A stretch of DNA of 64,000 nucleotides from Ruminococcus sp. (GCA_014799805.1 JAAVHJ010000009.1:29926-93925), one strand, 5' to 3'; counted from the first letter of the stretch, positions 27,969 to 37,902 are shown. Notes: a model not told the origin generated them from the sequence alone. Numbers and translations: made by a program.

Positions 27969-28469
27969 TTAACCAAGAATTTCCTTAACAGTCTTACCAC
28001 GTTTTGCGGCAACTTCTTCTGCTGTCGTACAACCTGTTAAACCTGCAATTGTCGCTCTTACAACATTACAAGGATTATTAGAACGCAAAGATTTTGTTCT
28101 GATATCTTTAATGCCTGCAACTTCAATTACGGCACGAACAGGACCACCAGCGATAACACCAGTACCAGCAGCAGCAGGACGCATTAACACTTCGCCTGCA
28201 CCGAATTTACCAACAATTTCATGTGGTATTGTAGTACCTTTCAATGGCACTTTGACCAAATTTTTCTTAGCATCTTCAATGCCTTTACGAATTGCGTCTG
28301 GAACTTCGCTGGATTTTCCCATGCCAAAGCCAACAGTGCCGTTGCCGTCACCGACAACTACCAGAGCAGAAAACTTCATGATACGTCCGCCCTTTACGGT
28401 TTTGGATACTCTATTAATATGAACTACTTTTTCAATAAATTCTGTATCCTTTGCCTCAAAATTAGCCAA
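27969..28469 (-). CDS. rpsE: 30S ribosomal protein S5
   Basis: 166 residues. Double-stranded-RNA-binding N-domain ([20 protein letters not shown]) and [20 protein letters not shown]. Contributes to decoding accuracy and helicase activity of the 30S. Confidence 0.97.
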   Translation of the reverse strand: MANFEAKDTEFIEKVVHINRVSKTVKGGRIMKFSALVVVGDGNGTVGFGMGKSSEVPDAIRKGIEDAKKNLVKVPLKGTTIPHEIVGKFGAGEVLMRPAAAGTGVIAGGPVRAVIEVAGIKDIRTKSLRSNNPCNVVRATIAGLTGCTTAEEVAAKRGKTVKEILG

Positions 28470-28487
28470 TGATGTTCCCTCCTCTTT

Positions 28488-28847
28488 TTAGAAATTCAGA
28501 CCGTTTTCACGAGCTGATTCAGCAAGTGCCTGTACTCTTCCGTGATATAAATAACCGCCTCTGTCAAATACAACATCTTTAATACCCTTGTCAGCAGCTG
28601 CTTTTGCAACCAGTTCACCGACTTTTTTAGCACCTTCGATATTACCACCGTTTGCATCAAAGCCTTTTACCATGCTGGATGCACTTGCCAGTGTCACGCC
28701 ATTGACATCATCAATAATCTGCGCATAAATATGCTTTGCACTACGGAACACACACAGACGTGGAACTTCAGGAGTTCCGGAAATCTTTGTACGCACACGA
28801 GCATGTCTTTTCTGACGTGCTTTACTGCTGTCAAATTTTTTAATCAT
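28488..28847 (-). CDS. rplR: 50S ribosomal protein L18
   Basis: 119 residues. [20 protein letters not shown] and the end [20 protein letters not shown] are diagnostic. Binds 5S rRNA. Confidence 0.97.
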   Translation of the reverse strand: MIKKFDSSKARQKRHARVRTKISGTPEVPRLCVFRSAKHIYAQIIDDVNGVTLASASSMVKGFDANGGNIEGAKKVGELVAKAAADKGIKDVVFDRGGYLYHGRVQALAESARENGLNF

Positions 28848-28870
28848 AAATAGCCGTACTCCTTTCTTAA

Positions 28871-29416
28871 TTATTTCTTGCCCTTGCCAGCCTTGCCTTC
28901 TTTGCGAATAATACGCTCACCCATGTAGTGAATACCTTTGCCCTTGTATGGCTCTGGCAGTCTCTTTTCACGGATTTCAGCGGCAAACTGACCAACTTTT
29001 TGTTTATCAATACCTTTAATTACAATCTGGTTCGGCTGTGGAACTTCAATTGCAATTTCATCTGTTTCTGATACAATGACCTGATGAGAAAAACCCAGAT
29101 TCATCACCAGATTTTTGCCCTGCTTTGCTGCACGGTAGCCAACACCATCAATTTCCAGTGTTTTGCTATAACCATTGACAACGCCTTCAATCATATTATA
29201 AATCAAAGTTCTTGTCAAACCATGTAGGCTTCTGTGTTTTTTATCATCAGAAGGACGTGCGACAGTAATCACACTGTCTGTCAACTCAATTTTCAAATCT
29301 TTAGAAAATTGTTGAACAAGTTCGCCCTTTGGACCTTTTACTGTTACCAGATTATCTGCTACCTTCACATCCACACCAGCAGGAACAGTAATCGGCATTC
29401 TGCCAATTCTTGACAT
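28871..29416 (-). CDS. rplF: 50S ribosomal protein L6
   Basis: 181 residues. Start [20 protein letters not shown] and the signature [14 protein letters not shown] near the C-terminus. Binds 23S rRNA near the factor-binding site. Confidence 0.97.
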   Translation of the reverse strand: MSRIGRMPITVPAGVDVKVADNLVTVKGPKGELVQQFSKDLKIELTDSVITVARPSDDKKHRSLHGLTRTLIYNMIEGVVNGYSKTLEIDGVGYRAAKQGKNLVMNLGFSHQVIVSETDEIAIEVPQPNQIVIKGIDKQKVGQFAAEIREKRLPEPYKGKGIHYMGERIIRKEGKAGKGKK

Positions 29417-29431
29417 AATCTATACTCCTCC

Positions 29432-29830
29432 TTACCAGATATATGCGAGCAATTCACCACCGACATGTAAAGCTCTTGCTTTCTTGTCAGTCATAATGCC
29501 CTTGGACGTAGAAACAATTGCAATGCCAAGTCCTTTACGAACTTTCGGCATATCTTCACAGCTTGAGTAAATACGCAAGCCCGGTTTTGAAACCCTACGC
29601 AGACCGGAAATAACCGGAGTTCTGTCCTCTGTATATTTCAGAGTAACTCTGATAATGCCCTGTTTGCCGTCATCTACAATCTGAAAACCTTTAATATAAC
29701 CCTCGTCTGCGAGAATTTCTGTAATTGCTTTCTTCACGTTAGATGCAGGAATATCAACCGTGGCGTGCTTCGCAGTGCTTGCATTACGAATTCTCGTCAG
29801 CAAATCTGCGATAGTATCTGAAATTTGCAT
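29432..29830 (-). CDS. rpsH: 30S ribosomal protein S8
   Basis: 132 residues. Start [20 protein letters not shown] and the C-terminal [20 protein letters not shown] are diagnostic. Primary 16S rRNA binder. Confidence 0.97.
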   Translation of the reverse strand: MQISDTIADLLTRIRNASTAKHATVDIPASNVKKAITEILADEGYIKGFQIVDDGKQGIIRVTLKYTEDRTPVISGLRRVSKPGLRIYSSCEDMPKVRKGLGIAIVSTSKGIMTDKKARALHVGGELLAYIW

Positions 29831-29852
29831 GCCAAAGACCTCCTTCTATTTT

Positions 29853-30038
29853 TTACCAGCTTGCTTTCTTAACACCCGGAATTTGACCATCGTTTGCCAA
29901 TTCTCTGAAACAAATACGGCAAATGCCATATTTTCTCAAATAAGCATGTGGTCTTCCGCAGATTTTGCATCTGGTGTACGCTCTTGTAGAGTACTTGGGT
30001 GTCTTCTGCTGCTTGTTAATCATTGCTTTTTTAGCCAT
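29853..30038 (-). CDS. rpsZ: 30S ribosomal protein S14, zinc-binding type Z
   Basis: 61 residues from ATG at 30038 after GGAGGGACGA. C24, C27, C40 and C43 form the zinc ribbon of the short S14 form. An open extension upstream is non-coding. Confidence 0.95.
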   Translation of the reverse strand: MAKKAMINKQQKTPKYSTRAYTRCKICGRPHAYLRKYGICRICFRELANDGQIPGVKKASW

Positions 30039-30051
30039 GTTCGTCCCTCCC

Positions 30052-30591
30052 TTAATCAGCGAACGGTGCACCAAGGAGCTTTAATAATTCCTTAGCTTCT
30101 TCGTCAGTCTGAGCGGTTGTGATAAAATTAATATCCATACCACGAACTTTGTCAATTTTATCATACTCAATTTCAGGGAAAATCAACTGTTCTCTGATAC
30201 CTGTGGAATAATTACCACGACCATCAAAAGAATTACCATTAATTCCTCTGAAATCACGAACACGGGGAAATGCAACGTTGAATAATCTATCAACAAAATC
30301 ATACATTCTTTCGCCTCTCAGTGTTACTTTCACACCAATTGGCATACCCTCACGCAATTTAAAATTTGCGACAGATTTCTTTGCACGGCAAACAACCGGC
30401 TTTTGACCTGTAATAATTGCAAGGTCATTCATAATAGCATCAATAACCTTGGAATTTTCCTTTGCCTCACCAGCACCAACGTTGATGACTACTTTATCCA
30501 GCTTCGGAATCTGCATTACGCTCTGATAGCCGAATTTCTGCATCAATGCAGGAGCAACGGTATTGACATATTGTTCTTTTAATCTTGCCAT
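30052..30591 (-). CDS. rplE: 50S ribosomal protein L5
   Basis: 179 residues. [20 protein letters not shown] and [10 protein letters not shown] are diagnostic. Binds 5S rRNA and touches the P-site tRNA elbow. Confidence 0.97.
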   Translation of the reverse strand: MARLKEQYVNTVAPALMQKFGYQSVMQIPKLDKVVINVGAGEAKENSKVIDAIMNDLAIITGQKPVVCRAKKSVANFKLREGMPIGVKVTLRGERMYDFVDRLFNVAFPRVRDFRGINGNSFDGRGNYSTGIREQLIFPEIEYDKIDKVRGMDINFITTAQTDEEAKELLKLLGAPFAD

Positions 30592-30603
30592 TTCGTTTCT
30601 CCT

Positions 30604-30987
30604 TTACTCGAAAGACTTCTTGCATTTCTTGCACACACGGAGCTTGATTTTTTTAACCTTGCCGTTGTCCAGAGTCTTTTCCTCAAAAATATGACCAACT
30701 CTAGTAGGCTCGCCACATTTTGGGCATACCAGCTGTACTTTAGAAGCATAGATAGGTGCTTCTGCCCTAACAATATTACCAGACTGTCCCATAGCCGTTG
30801 GTTTCAAATGCTTCGTTACCATGTTGATTCCCTCAACAATAACCTTGCCTTCTTTTGGGCTGACCTGAACGACTTTTGCAGTCAGACGACCCTTTTCTTT
30901 TTTGCTTGGGTCTTTGTATTTATACTCATCTGCACCGGTAAGCAGAATGACAGTATCGCCTGTTTTTACATGAAGCTTTGCACTCAT
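30604..30987 (-). CDS. rplX: 50S ribosomal protein L24 with zinc-ribbon C-terminus
   Basis: 127 residues, about 20 more than many L24 proteins. N-terminal KOW (VKTGDTVILLTGADEYKYKD, GKVIVEGINMVTKHLKP). The C-terminal part has C88-x2-C91 and C119-x2-C122, a zinc-ribbon version known in some bacterial L24 proteins. Early 50S assembly initiator. Confidence 0.95.
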   Translation of the reverse strand: MSAKLHVKTGDTVILLTGADEYKYKDPSKKEKGRLTAKVVQVSPKEGKVIVEGINMVTKHLKPTAMGQSGNIVRAEAPIYASKVQLVCPKCGEPTRVGHIFEEKTLDNGKVKKIKLRVCKKCKKSFE

Positions 30988-31000
30988 TCTGAATCCCCCT

Positions 31001-31369
31001 TTACAGCACTTCCGGAGCGAGAGACAAAATCTTCATGTAATCCTTTTCACGAAGTTCTCTTGCAACCGGTCCAAAAATACGAGTCCCTCTCGGGTTCTTG
31101 TCCTCTTTGATAATAACGGCAGCATTTTCATCAAAACGAATATAAGTGCCGTCTTCTCGTCTCAAACCCTTAGCACTACGAACGATGACTGCTTTTACAA
31201 CATCGCCCTTCTTTACCACGCCACCGGGTGTTGCTTTCTTAACGGATGCAACAACAACATCACCGATATTTGCATATCTTCTGCGTGTACCGCCCAATAC
31301 TCTGATACACATCAGCTCTTTTGCACCAGTGTTGTCTGCAACCTTCAGATAAGTCTGCATCTGAATCAT
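31001..31369 (-). CDS. rplN: 50S ribosomal protein L14
   Basis: 122 residues. [20 protein letters not shown] start and the full L14 signature. The ATG at 31369 has no good ribosome-binding site just before it. The nearest strong one, AAAGGAGAG at 31528-31520, is 150 nt away across the structured insert described separately. Confidence 0.97.
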   Translation of the reverse strand: MIQMQTYLKVADNTGAKELMCIRVLGGTRRRYANIGDVVVASVKKATPGGVVKKGDVVKAVIVRSAKGLRREDGTYIRFDENAAVIIKEDKNPRGTRIFGPVARELREKDYMKILSLAPEVL

Positions 31370-31422
31370 GGATGCTATCTGCTACTTACATATAAATTAT
31401 ATAATATTATTATAAATTTATA

Positions 31423-31503
31423 TCAAGAAAATTCCTGTTTCATGCTTTTTATTTCACAAGCATGAACCTGGGCATACTCTTGCAAGAATTTCAATTCCTG
31501 CAT
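31423..31503 (-). CDS. Possible 26-residue peptide inside the rplN leader
   Basis: ATG at 31503 to TGA at 31423. It encodes a 26-residue peptide starting MQELKFLQEYAQVHACEIK. AAAGGAGAG lies 16 nt before the ATG, farther than ideal. The sibling element before rpsC has no such frame: there the same place reads only a few codons. Translation is speculative; it may simply be the loop filler of the element. Confidence 0.25.
   Translation of the reverse strand: MQELKFLQEYAQVHACEIKSMKQEFS
31439..31466 (-). other. Hairpin within copy A of the rplN leader element
   Basis: TTCATGCTT at 31439-31447 pairs with AAGCATGAA at 31458-31466, a 9-bp perfect stem. There is no run of T after it on the minus strand, so it is unlikely to be a terminator. 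Confidence 0.6.
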
Positions 31504-31560
31504 TTTTTTCTTGAGTAGCCTCTCCTTTCCTCAAAAATTGAAATAATATAATAAAAAAAC

Positions 31561-31818
31561 TTATTTAGCCTTTTCGATAATATTCACAACACGCCATCTC
31601 TTATCTTTAGAAAGCGGACGTGTTTCCATCACTGATACACGGTCACCAACTCTGCATTCATTGTTTTCATCATGTGCTTTCAGACGAACTGTACGCTTGA
31701 TGATTTTCTTATACAACGGATGTTTTACATTGTCAATAATTGCAACAACAACAGTTTTATCCATTTTGTCGCTGACAACTAGACCTGTTCTTGTCTTTCT
31801 CAGATTTCTTTCAGCCAC
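31561..31818 (-). CDS. rpsQ: 30S ribosomal protein S17
   Basis: 85 residues. [20 protein letters not shown] and the central [14 protein letters not shown] are diagnostic. Primary 16S rRNA binder. The gap to rplN is 191 bp, unusually long for this operon. Confidence 0.97.
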   Translation of the reverse strand: MAERNLRKTRTGLVVSDKMDKTVVVAIIDNVKHPLYKKIIKRTVRLKAHDENNECRVGDRVSVMETRPLSKDKRWRVVNIIEKAK

Positions 31819-31836
31819 AGCGTTTTTCCTCCTATC

Positions 31837-32040
31837 TTACTTTGCGTTTTGTGCAAGTTCTGCCTCACGCAGACAGGTTTTCACACGTGCAATATCTTTC
31901 TTAACAGCCTTTACTTTTGCTGTATTATCCAGCTGACTGATTGCAAGCTGAAAGCGGAGTGCAAAAAGCTCTTCTTTGAGGCTGACAAGCTTCTGATTCA
32001 TTTCTTCGACAGACATCTCTTTGATTTCTGTTGCTTTCAT
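31837..32040 (-). CDS. rpmC: 50S ribosomal protein L29
   Basis: 67 residues. [20 protein letters not shown] and [20 protein letters not shown] are typical two-helix L29 sequence. Sits at the polypeptide exit site. Confidence 0.97.
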   Translation of the reverse strand: MKATEIKEMSVEEMNQKLVSLKEELFALRFQLAISQLDNTAKVKAVKKDIARVKTCLREAELAQNAK

Positions 32041-32055
32041 TGCGTACTCCCCTCC

Positions 32056-32481
32056 TTACTCTGCTGTCGGTTCAGTTTCTTTGAGAATAAACTTGCACTT
32101 GATAGGCAGTTTATGCATTGCAAGACGCATTGCCTCTCTTGCTGTTTCTTCCGGAACGCCCTTGATTTCAAATAACACTCTGCCCGGTTTTACAACAGCA
32201 ACCCAATACTCTGGAGAACCTTTACCAGAACCCATTCGAGTTTCAGCAGGCTTTTCCGTAATTGGCTTGTCAGGGAAAATTTTAATCCAAACCTGACCGC
32301 CTCTCTTAATATATCTTGTCATAGCGATACGGGCGGATTCAATCTGATTAGAAGTAATCCAAGCAGGTTCAAGTGCCTGCAAACCGAAATCACCATAACT
32401 TACTTTATTGCCTCTGTAGGCTTTACCCGTCAGACGTCCTCTGTGAACACGACGATATTTTACTCTTTTTGGAAGTAACAT
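32056..32481 (-). CDS. rplP: 50S ribosomal protein L16
   Basis: 141 residues from ATG at 32481: [20 protein letters not shown], normal L16. A longer frame overlapping rpsC is rejected. The start is one base from the rpsC stop, suggesting coupled translation. Near the A site on the 50S. Confidence 0.96.
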   Translation of the reverse strand: MLLPKRVKYRRVHRGRLTGKAYRGNKVSYGDFGLQALEPAWITSNQIESARIAMTRYIKRGGQVWIKIFPDKPITEKPAETRMGSGKGSPEYWVAVVKPGRVLFEIKGVPEETAREAMRLAMHKLPIKCKFILKETEPTAE

Positions 32482-32482
32482 A

Positions 32483-33274
32483 TTACTTGTTTCCTCCTTC
32501 TCTTCTTGCGTTACGAGAATTATTATTTCCACGTCTTTCGCCACGGAAATTATTTCTTCTGTCATCACGCTTTCTGTCATTTCTGTTATCTCTGCGTTTT
32601 CTCTCGGTTCTTTCTCTTGCTGCCATAGCTTTCGCAGCATCGCCCTTGAGAACTTCGCCTTTATAAATCCAGACTTTCACGCCCAGCTTTCCATAAGTTG
32701 TATCAGCTTCTGCAAAACCATAATCAATATCGGCTCTGATAGTCTGTAACGGAATTGTTCCTTCATGATAGCTTTCAGAACGAGCAATTTCTGCACCAGC
32801 TAATCTGCCAGAAACCATGACTTTAATGCCCTTTACATTTAATCTCATTGCTCTGCTGATAGACTGCTTCATAGCACGTCTGAAAGAAACACGTTCTTCT
32901 AAATCATGTGCAATTTTTTCAGCTACTAACTGCGCATCTAAATCAGGCTGTTTAATTTCAAGAATATTAATTGCAACCTGCTTGTTCATCATTTTTTCCA
33001 GTTTTGCTCTCAGCTTTTCGATTTCAGCACCGCCTTTGCCGATTACCAAACCTGGTTTTGCACAATGAATATGAATTCTCACTTTGTCTTCTGCAAAGCG
33101 TTCAATTTCCACACGTGGCACGCCCATAGGCTTGAGTGTTTTCAGGATATAATTTCTGATATTATAATCTTCTACCAGCATATCACCGAAATCAGCTTTT
33201 TTCGCATACCAGCGAGAATCCCAGTCTTTAATTACACCAACACGTAGACCGTGTGGATTCACTTTCTGACCCAT
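32483..33274 (-). CDS. rpsC: 30S ribosomal protein S3 with long basic tail
   Basis: 263 residues. KH domain ([20 protein letters not shown]) and C-domain complete to about residue 213. An extra tail of about 45 residues follows, rich in Arg, Asn and Asp ([29 protein letters not shown]). S3 lines the mRNA entry channel. No strong ribosome-binding site adjoins the ATG; AAAGGAGAG is 80 nt upstream across the second structured insert. Confidence 0.96.
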   Translation of the reverse strand: MGQKVNPHGLRVGVIKDWDSRWYAKKADFGDMLVEDYNIRNYILKTLKPMGVPRVEIERFAEDKVRIHIHCAKPGLVIGKGGAEIEKLRAKLEKMMNKQVAINILEIKQPDLDAQLVAEKIAHDLEERVSFRRAMKQSISRAMRLNVKGIKVMVSGRLAGAEIARSESYHEGTIPLQTIRADIDYGFAEADTTYGKLGVKVWIYKGEVLKGDAAKAMAARERTERKRRDNRNDRKRDDRRNNFRGERRGNNNSRNARREGGNK

Positions 33275-33372
33275 TCGCCTAACCTGCTACTTAATATATT
33301 AATTAATTAATAATTAAATTAATATCAAGAAAATTATTATTTTTCTTGAGTAGCCTCTCCTTTCTCAAAAAT
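33275..33372 (-). other. Structured SD-to-start insert, copy B (rplV-rpsC)
   Basis: On the minus strand: GAGAAAGGAGAG, GCTACT (33354-33349), TCAAGAAAA, a 7-nt loop region, TTTTCTTGA, an AT-only stretch, AGTAGC (33291-33286), 11 nt, ATG of rpsC. The outer and inner inverted repeats match copy A. The simpler copy shows the minimal element. Confidence 0.6.
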
Positions 33373-33710
33373 TAATTTTCCTGCTCTTTCACTACAACAG
33401 TGATATGAGATGTTCTTTTCAGAATACGATAAGCTCTGCCCTGTGCTCTTGGCATCACACGCTTCATAATAGGACCGGGCGTCACATAGCATGCAGAAAC
33501 ATAAAGATTATCTTTATTCATGCTATGATTATTGTCTGCATTTGCAATAGCGGACTTCAAAAGCTTTTCCAGAATTGGACTTGCTGCCTTAGGTGTGAGG
33601 CGAAGCGTTGCCAGTGCTTTTTCTGTAGACTGATTTCTGATTAAGTCCAGCACAATCTGCACTTTTCTAGGAGAAATGCGGACATTACTCAGAGTTGCTT
33701 TAGCTTCCAT
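33372..33710 (-). CDS. rplV: 50S ribosomal protein L22
   Basis: 112 residues. SNVRISPRKVQIVLDLIRNQ and the C-terminal PRAQGRAYRILKRTSHITVV are diagnostic. Its hairpin lines the exit tunnel. Confidence 0.97.
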   Translation of the reverse strand: MEAKATLSNVRISPRKVQIVLDLIRNQSTEKALATLRLTPKAASPILEKLLKSAIANADNNHSMNKDNLYVSACYVTPGPIMKRVMPRAQGRAYRILKRTSHITVVVKEQEN

Positions 33711-33732
33711 TGATTAACTCCTCCTTCCGCTA

Positions 33733-34017
33733 TTACTTCTTACCGTTGTTGGACGTTTTAGAACCAGCATGTCCCTTAAACGTTCTTGTTGGTGCAAATT
33801 CACCAAGCTTGTGACCAACCATATCTTCTGTCACATAAACTGGAATATGATTTTTGCCGTTATGCACTGCAAACGTGTGTCCAACAAAATCCGGAAAGAT
33901 TGTGGAAGAACGGCTCCAAGTCTTGAGTACTTTCTTTTCTCCTGCCTCGTTCATGGCAATGACTCTCTTGAGGAGAACTTCCTGCACATAAGGACCTTTT
34001 TTGATACTTCTGCTCAT
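33733..34017 (-). CDS. rpsS: 30S ribosomal protein S19
   Basis: 94 residues. [19 protein letters not shown] start and [17 protein letters not shown] end are diagnostic. Binds the 30S head with S13. Confidence 0.97.
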   Translation of the reverse strand: MSRSIKKGPYVQEVLLKRVIAMNEAGEKKVLKTWSRSSTIFPDFVGHTFAVHNGKNHIPVYVTEDMVGHKLGEFAPTRTFKGHAGSKTSNNGKK

Positions 34018-34038
34018 TATACAGTTCCTCCTTTCCGA

Positions 34039-34872
34039 TTACTTGCCGTTACGGCGTTTTACAATATATTTATCCGTACGATTATGTGTTTTTCTGGTTT
34101 TGTAACCCAAAGCAGGCTTGCCCCAAGGTGTCACAGGTCCAGGACGTCCAACAGGTGATTTACCTTCACCACCACCATGTGGGTGATCGCATGGGTTCAT
34201 AACAGAACCACGAACAGTAGGTCTCCAACCCATATGACGTTTTCTACCAGCTTTACCATAATTTACATTTTCATGGTCAATATTAGAAACCTGACCAATA
34301 GATGCTTTGCAATTAATCGGAACTTTTCTCATTTCACCGCTGGGCAGACGAATTAATGCATAACTGCCTTCCTTGCCCATTAACTGTGCCATATTGCCAG
34401 CACTTCTGACAAGCTGTGCACCTTTTCCAGGGTAAAGTTCAATTGCATGAATAAACGTACCAACTGGAATATCAATTAATTTCAATGCATTACCAGCTTT
34501 AATATCAGCGTCTGCACCTGCACGGACAACATCGCCGACTTTTAAACCATGAGGTGCGAGAATATAACGCTTTTCGCCGTCTTCATACTGTACTAATGCG
34601 ATAAATGCACTTCTGTTTGGGTCATATTCCAAAGTCAAAACTTTTGCGTCCATAGCTTCTTTATCACGCTTGAAATCAATTACACGATATTTTCTTCTAT
34701 TTCCGCCACCTCTATGACGAACTGTAATACGACCATAGCTGTTTCTACCGCTTTTCTTTTTCAGCGGTTCAAGCAAACTTTTCTCTGGAGCGTCTTTGCT
34801 TAATACAGAATAATCTGTCACTGTCATCTGACGTCTAGACGGAGAAGTCGGCTTATAGCTCTTGATTGCCAT
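34039..34872 (-). CDS. rplB: 50S ribosomal protein L2
   Basis: 277 residues. [30 protein letters not shown] and [20 protein letters not shown], the peptidyl-transferase-proximal loop with its conserved histidine, are present. Confidence 0.98.
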   Translation of the reverse strand: MAIKSYKPTSPSRRQMTVTDYSVLSKDAPEKSLLEPLKKKSGRNSYGRITVRHRGGGNRRKYRVIDFKRDKEAMDAKVLTLEYDPNRSAFIALVQYEDGEKRYILAPHGLKVGDVVRAGADADIKAGNALKLIDIPVGTFIHAIELYPGKGAQLVRSAGNMAQLMGKEGSYALIRLPSGEMRKVPINCKASIGQVSNIDHENVNYGKAGRKRHMGWRPTVRGSVMNPCDHPHGGGEGKSPVGRPGPVTPWGKPALGYKTRKTHNRTDKYIVKRRNGK

Positions 34873-34954
34873 TTATTTCACTCCTTAAATAAAATGCTGT
34901 TTGCGGGAAGCATTTCCCCATACATATCTGAAAAAAATACAATTAATTAATATA

Positions 34955-35287
34955 TTAATACATGCCGTCAAAAAATTCAATTGTACCTTTCTTTCTGTCA
35001 GCTTTCTTTGTACCCTTTTCATTGACAGGCTCTGGATTAATTGTCACAATCGCTTTTTTGTAAGAAGCGGTTTTACCAATAAATCTGCCTACTCTTTTCT
35101 GTTTACCACGGCAATTTACTGTATTTACTTTTACAACTTCAACATTGAAAAGTTCTTCTACAGCGTCCTTGATTTCCAGTTTATTTGCATCTTTTGCAAC
35201 CTGGAATGTGTACTTGCCATTTGGCAAACCGTCCATGCTTTGTTCTGTAATAATTGGTCTGATAATAATATCCTGTGGTGCTTTCAT
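34955..35287 (-). CDS. rplW: 50S ribosomal protein L23
   Basis: 110 residues. [20 protein letters not shown] and the L23 core [20 protein letters not shown]. At the tunnel exit, docking site for SRP and trigger factor. Start and rplD stop share one base (TAATG). Confidence 0.96.
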   Translation of the reverse strand: MKAPQDIIIRPIITEQSMDGLPNGKYTFQVAKDANKLEIKDAVEELFNVEVVKVNTVNCRGKQKRVGRFIGKTASYKKAIVTINPEPVNEKGTKKADRKKGTIEFFDGMY

Positions 35288-35910
35288 TATGCATACACCT
35301 CCTCAATTTTTGCAATGGCATTCTTTGCAACGATAAATTTACCGCCGTTCAGAATATCATAAACATTCAGAGTGCCAACATGTGTTGTTTTCACACCAGA
35401 GATATTTGCTGCACTTTTATAAACTTTTGCATCTGCATCAGCTGTTACAAGCAATGCTTTTTTCTCAACACCAAGTGCTTTCAGCATTGCTACGATTGTC
35501 TTTGTCTTGTACTCATCCATTGTAAGTGTATCAAGGACAATCAAATTGCCTTCCTGAACCTTAGTAGAAAGTGCAGATTTCATAGCCAATCTACGAACTT
35601 TCTTATTCAGAGAATATCTATAACTTCTTGGCTTAGGACCGATAGCCACACCGCCATGTCTCCACTGGGGAGCTCTAATAGAACCCTGTCTTGCATTACC
35701 AGTGCCTTTTTGTCTCCAAGGCTTTCTGCCACCGCCACTTACTTCAGTACGAGTCAAAGTTGACTGTGTACCCTGACGCTGATTTGCAAGATAATTTACG
35801 ACTGCCATATGCATAACAGCTACATTTGGTTCAATGCCAAATACGCTGTCTGCAAGCTCAGTAGAAGAAACTTCACTGCCGGACATATCAAATACTTTTA
35901 CAGTTGCCAT
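35287..35910 (-). CDS. rplD: 50S ribosomal protein L4
   Basis: 207 residues. [40 protein letters not shown] are the tunnel-loop signature. In many bacteria L4 also represses its own S10 operon through the leader RNA, which is worth noting given the leader found here. Confidence 0.97.
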   Translation of the reverse strand: MATVKVFDMSGSEVSSTELADSVFGIEPNVAVMHMAVVNYLANQRQGTQSTLTRTEVSGGGRKPWRQKGTGNARQGSIRAPQWRHGGVAIGPKPRSYRYSLNKKVRRLAMKSALSTKVQEGNLIVLDTLTMDEYKTKTIVAMLKALGVEKKALLVTADADAKVYKSAANISGVKTTHVGTLNVYDILNGGKFIVAKNAIAKIEEVYA

Positions 35911-35928
35911 TTTTCAGCTCCTCCTTTC

Positions 35929-36558
35929 TTACGCTTTTACACTGTCAACGATTGTTACAATGCCACCCTTAGGACCTGGAATAGCACCTTTAATCGCAAT
36001 CAGATTATTTTCAGCATCTACTTTTACAATTTCGAGATTCTGCACGGTTACTTTTTCAGCACCCATATGACCTGCCATGCCCTTGCCCTTGTAAATTCTG
36101 GATGGAGAAGAACAAGCACCCATAGAACCAGCCTGTCTGTGAACAGGACCTGTACCGTGTGTTTCTTTTAATCTATGCTGATTGTGACGCTTGATAGCAC
36201 CCTGGAAACCTTTACCTTTACTTGTACCAGAAACATCTACAATATCGCCAACTGCGAATACATCAGCTTTTACCAAGCTGCCTGCTTCTAATGCAGAATC
36301 TTCCAGTTTAAATTCTTTCAGAGTCTTCTTGTAACCAGCATTTGCTTTATCAAAATGACCTTTTTCAGGCTTATTTACTCTGTTTGCTTTTTTATCGCCA
36401 AAACCGAGTTGAACAGCTGCATAGCCATCATTTTCGACTGTTTTCACTTGTACAACCTGACAAGGACCAGCCTCTACGACAGTTACTGGAATGACTTTGC
36501 CATTTTCATCAAAAATTTGTGTCATACCAATTTTTTTGCCGATGATACCTTTTTTCAT
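35929..36558 (-). CDS. rplC: 50S ribosomal protein L3
   Basis: 209 residues. [19 protein letters not shown] start and the glycine-rich [20 protein letters not shown] loop with MAGHMG. Early 50S assembly protein. AAGGAGG lies before the ATG. Confidence 0.97.
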   Translation of the reverse strand: MKKGIIGKKIGMTQIFDENGKVIPVTVVEAGPCQVVQVKTVENDGYAAVQLGFGDKKANRVNKPEKGHFDKANAGYKKTLKEFKLEDSALEAGSLVKADVFAVGDIVDVSGTSKGKGFQGAIKRHNQHRLKETHGTGPVHRQAGSMGACSSPSRIYKGKGMAGHMGAEKVTVQNLEIVKVDAENNLIAIKGAIPGPKGGIVTIVDSVKA

Positions 36559-36582
36559 GTTTTTTCCTCCTTATGGTTATTG

Positions 36583-36628
36583 GTCGGAAATTTCCGACAT
36601 GACCTGATTATTATATTATATAATAATC
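36583..36628 (-). other. Two hairpins in the rpsJ-rplC gap
   Basis: GTCGGAAATTTCCGAC at 36583-36598 is a 16-bp perfect palindrome. GATTATTATA at 36606-36615 pairs with TATAATAATC at 36619-36628 across a 3-nt loop. Possible mRNA processing or stability structures; no terminator T-run on the minus strand. Confidence 0.55.
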
Positions 36629-36641
36629 GGGAACACAGGGA

Positions 36642-36956
36642 TTACTTGACTTCCATTACAATGTCAACACCTGCAGGCAACTCCAATTTACGGAGTGCAT
36701 CAGCCGTCTTTTCTGTTGGACGGATGACATCAATTAAACGCTTGTGAGTACGCTGTTCAAACTGTTCACGGCTGTCTTTGTACTTGTGTACTGCACGAAG
36801 AATTGTAACAATTTCCTTTTCTGTTGGTAACGGAATAGGACCTGAAACACTTGCACCGCTTCTTTTCGCTGCTTCTACAATTTTAGCTGCTGCTGCATCT
36901 ACTGTAGCATGCTCATAGCCTTTAATTTTGATTCTGATTTTTTCGCTTACTGCCAT
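36642..36956 (-). CDS. rpsJ: 30S ribosomal protein S10
   Basis: 104 residues. [20 protein letters not shown] and the conserved [16 protein letters not shown]. First gene of the S10-spc-alpha transcript; AAGGAGG is 9 nt before the ATG. Also the NusE antitermination factor. Confidence 0.97.
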   Translation of the reverse strand: MAVSEKIRIKIKGYEHATVDAAAAKIVEAAKRSGASVSGPIPLPTEKEIVTILRAVHKYKDSREQFEQRTHKRLIDVIRPTEKTADALRKLELPAGVDIVMEVK

Positions 36957-37314
36957 TTATTTCGCCTCCTTAAAAACAATTAAAAACGCAGTTTTTGGGG
37001 GCTAGGAATTCTGACAAAATTTCTTTCCACTTATCCAAGCGTTTCATTTTTGTAATTAATACAAAAAACCGAAATCTTATTTGGCAAGACTTCGGAAGAA
37101 ATCACACAGTCAGAATTGACAGACAGCGAAAAACTGTCCTTTTATCGTCACACAAAAAGCAATTTTCAAAATTACTTGTCCGACTGCACATACTGTGTCA
37201 TCATTCCTTGCCGTTCAGTTCCTGACTGAACATACTCCACGAAAATTACCTGACAAACCGCCAGCAACCTTTCGCTTCCACGCATATTTTATCCAACTTT
37301 TCTGGACTTTTCCT
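36957..37314 (-). promoter_or_regulatory. Leader RNA of the S10 operon
   Basis: About 350 nt between the promoter and rpsJ with no gene. Hairpins seen on the minus strand: GTTCAG/CTGAAC (37231-37213), GACAG/CTGTC near 37138-37122, and a terminator-like hairpin at 37095-37069. Long structured leaders in front of rpsJ are commonly sites of autoregulation, but this one does not visibly match the E. coli S10 leader. Confidence 0.6.
37063..37095 (-). terminator. Terminator-like hairpin in the S10 leader (attenuator candidate)
   Basis: On the minus strand CCGAAGTCTT, loop GCCAAAT, AAGATTTCGG, then TTTTTTGT. A 10-bp stem with one mismatch and six T, located about 110 nt before rpsJ and after its promoter, so it can only act on the operon itself. 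Confidence 0.65.
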
Positions 37315-37343
37315 ATTATAGCATGCTTTCTCAAATATGTCAA
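37315..37343 (-). promoter_or_regulatory. Sigma-A promoter of the ribosomal supercluster
   Basis: On the minus strand TTGACA (37343-37338), 17-nt spacer, TATAAT (37320-37315): exact consensus. Confidence 0.88.
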
Positions 37344-37383
37344 TATGAAAATAGTAAATTTTTTATAAATAAAATTAATATAA

Positions 37384-37902
37384 TTAATTTATAAATTCTG
37401 TTAAAGTCTTTGGCGTAAAGTTATTTACATCCACACCCGCATTAAATGCATTTTTAAATTGCTCCTGTGCTAAAATCTGATTTGCAAAATTATGACTATT
37501 ATGAATATGTCCATATATATGATAAGTATCACGAAAATAGCCGTCCCATTCTAAAATAGGATAGTGAAACAAAATCACTTTTCTATTTTCATCTTGTATT
37601 GTCAGGTAATTATCAATGGATGCAAATAAATTCCGAAATCTTTCTCTTTTTAAAAATCCTCTGTCATGGTTGCCAATCAGCAAATGTTTTTTACCATGCA
37701 AATTTTTAAGATACAGCTCCGTTTCTTCATTAAATTTCAAGCATACATCACCAATAATATAAACCTCATCTTTTTCTGTCACAACTTGATTCCAATTTTC
37801 AGAAATTACCTGATGCATAATTTCTAGATTCTCAAAAGGTCTGTTGCACATGTGAATAATATTCTTATGACACAAATGCAAATCTGCTGTGTAAAAAATC
37901 AT
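37384..37902 (-). CDS. Metallophosphoesterase family protein
   Basis: 172 residues. Calcineurin-like phosphoesterase motifs: D-x-H in YTADLHLCHKN, GDVC, GNHD in LLIGNHDRG, H-x-P in LFHYPILEW and GHIH in YGHIHNSH. Dinuclear-metal hydrolase of unknown substrate. It follows the pseudouridine synthase with a 4-nt overlap. Confidence 0.88.
   Translation of the reverse strand: MIFYTADLHLCHKNIIHMCNRPFENLEIMHQVISENWNQVVTEKDEVYIIGDVCLKFNEETELYLKNLHGKKHLLIGNHDRGFLKRERFRNLFASIDNYLTIQDENRKVILFHYPILEWDGYFRDTYHIYGHIHNSHNFANQILAQEQFKNAFNAGVDVNNFTPKTLTEFIN

Larger units (their letters stand above)
31370..31539 (-). other. Structured SD-to-start insert, copy A (rpsQ-rplN)
   Basis: On the minus strand: GAGGAAAGGAGAG, then GCTACT (31519-31514), an AT-rich insert, AGTAGC (31386-31381), 11 nt, ATG of rplN. 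TCAAGAAAA after GCTACT can pair with TTTTCTTGA at 31431-31423. The same layout with the same 11-nt tail precedes rpsC. This copy contains an extra hairpin and a 26-codon frame. Function inferred only. Confidence 0.6.
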
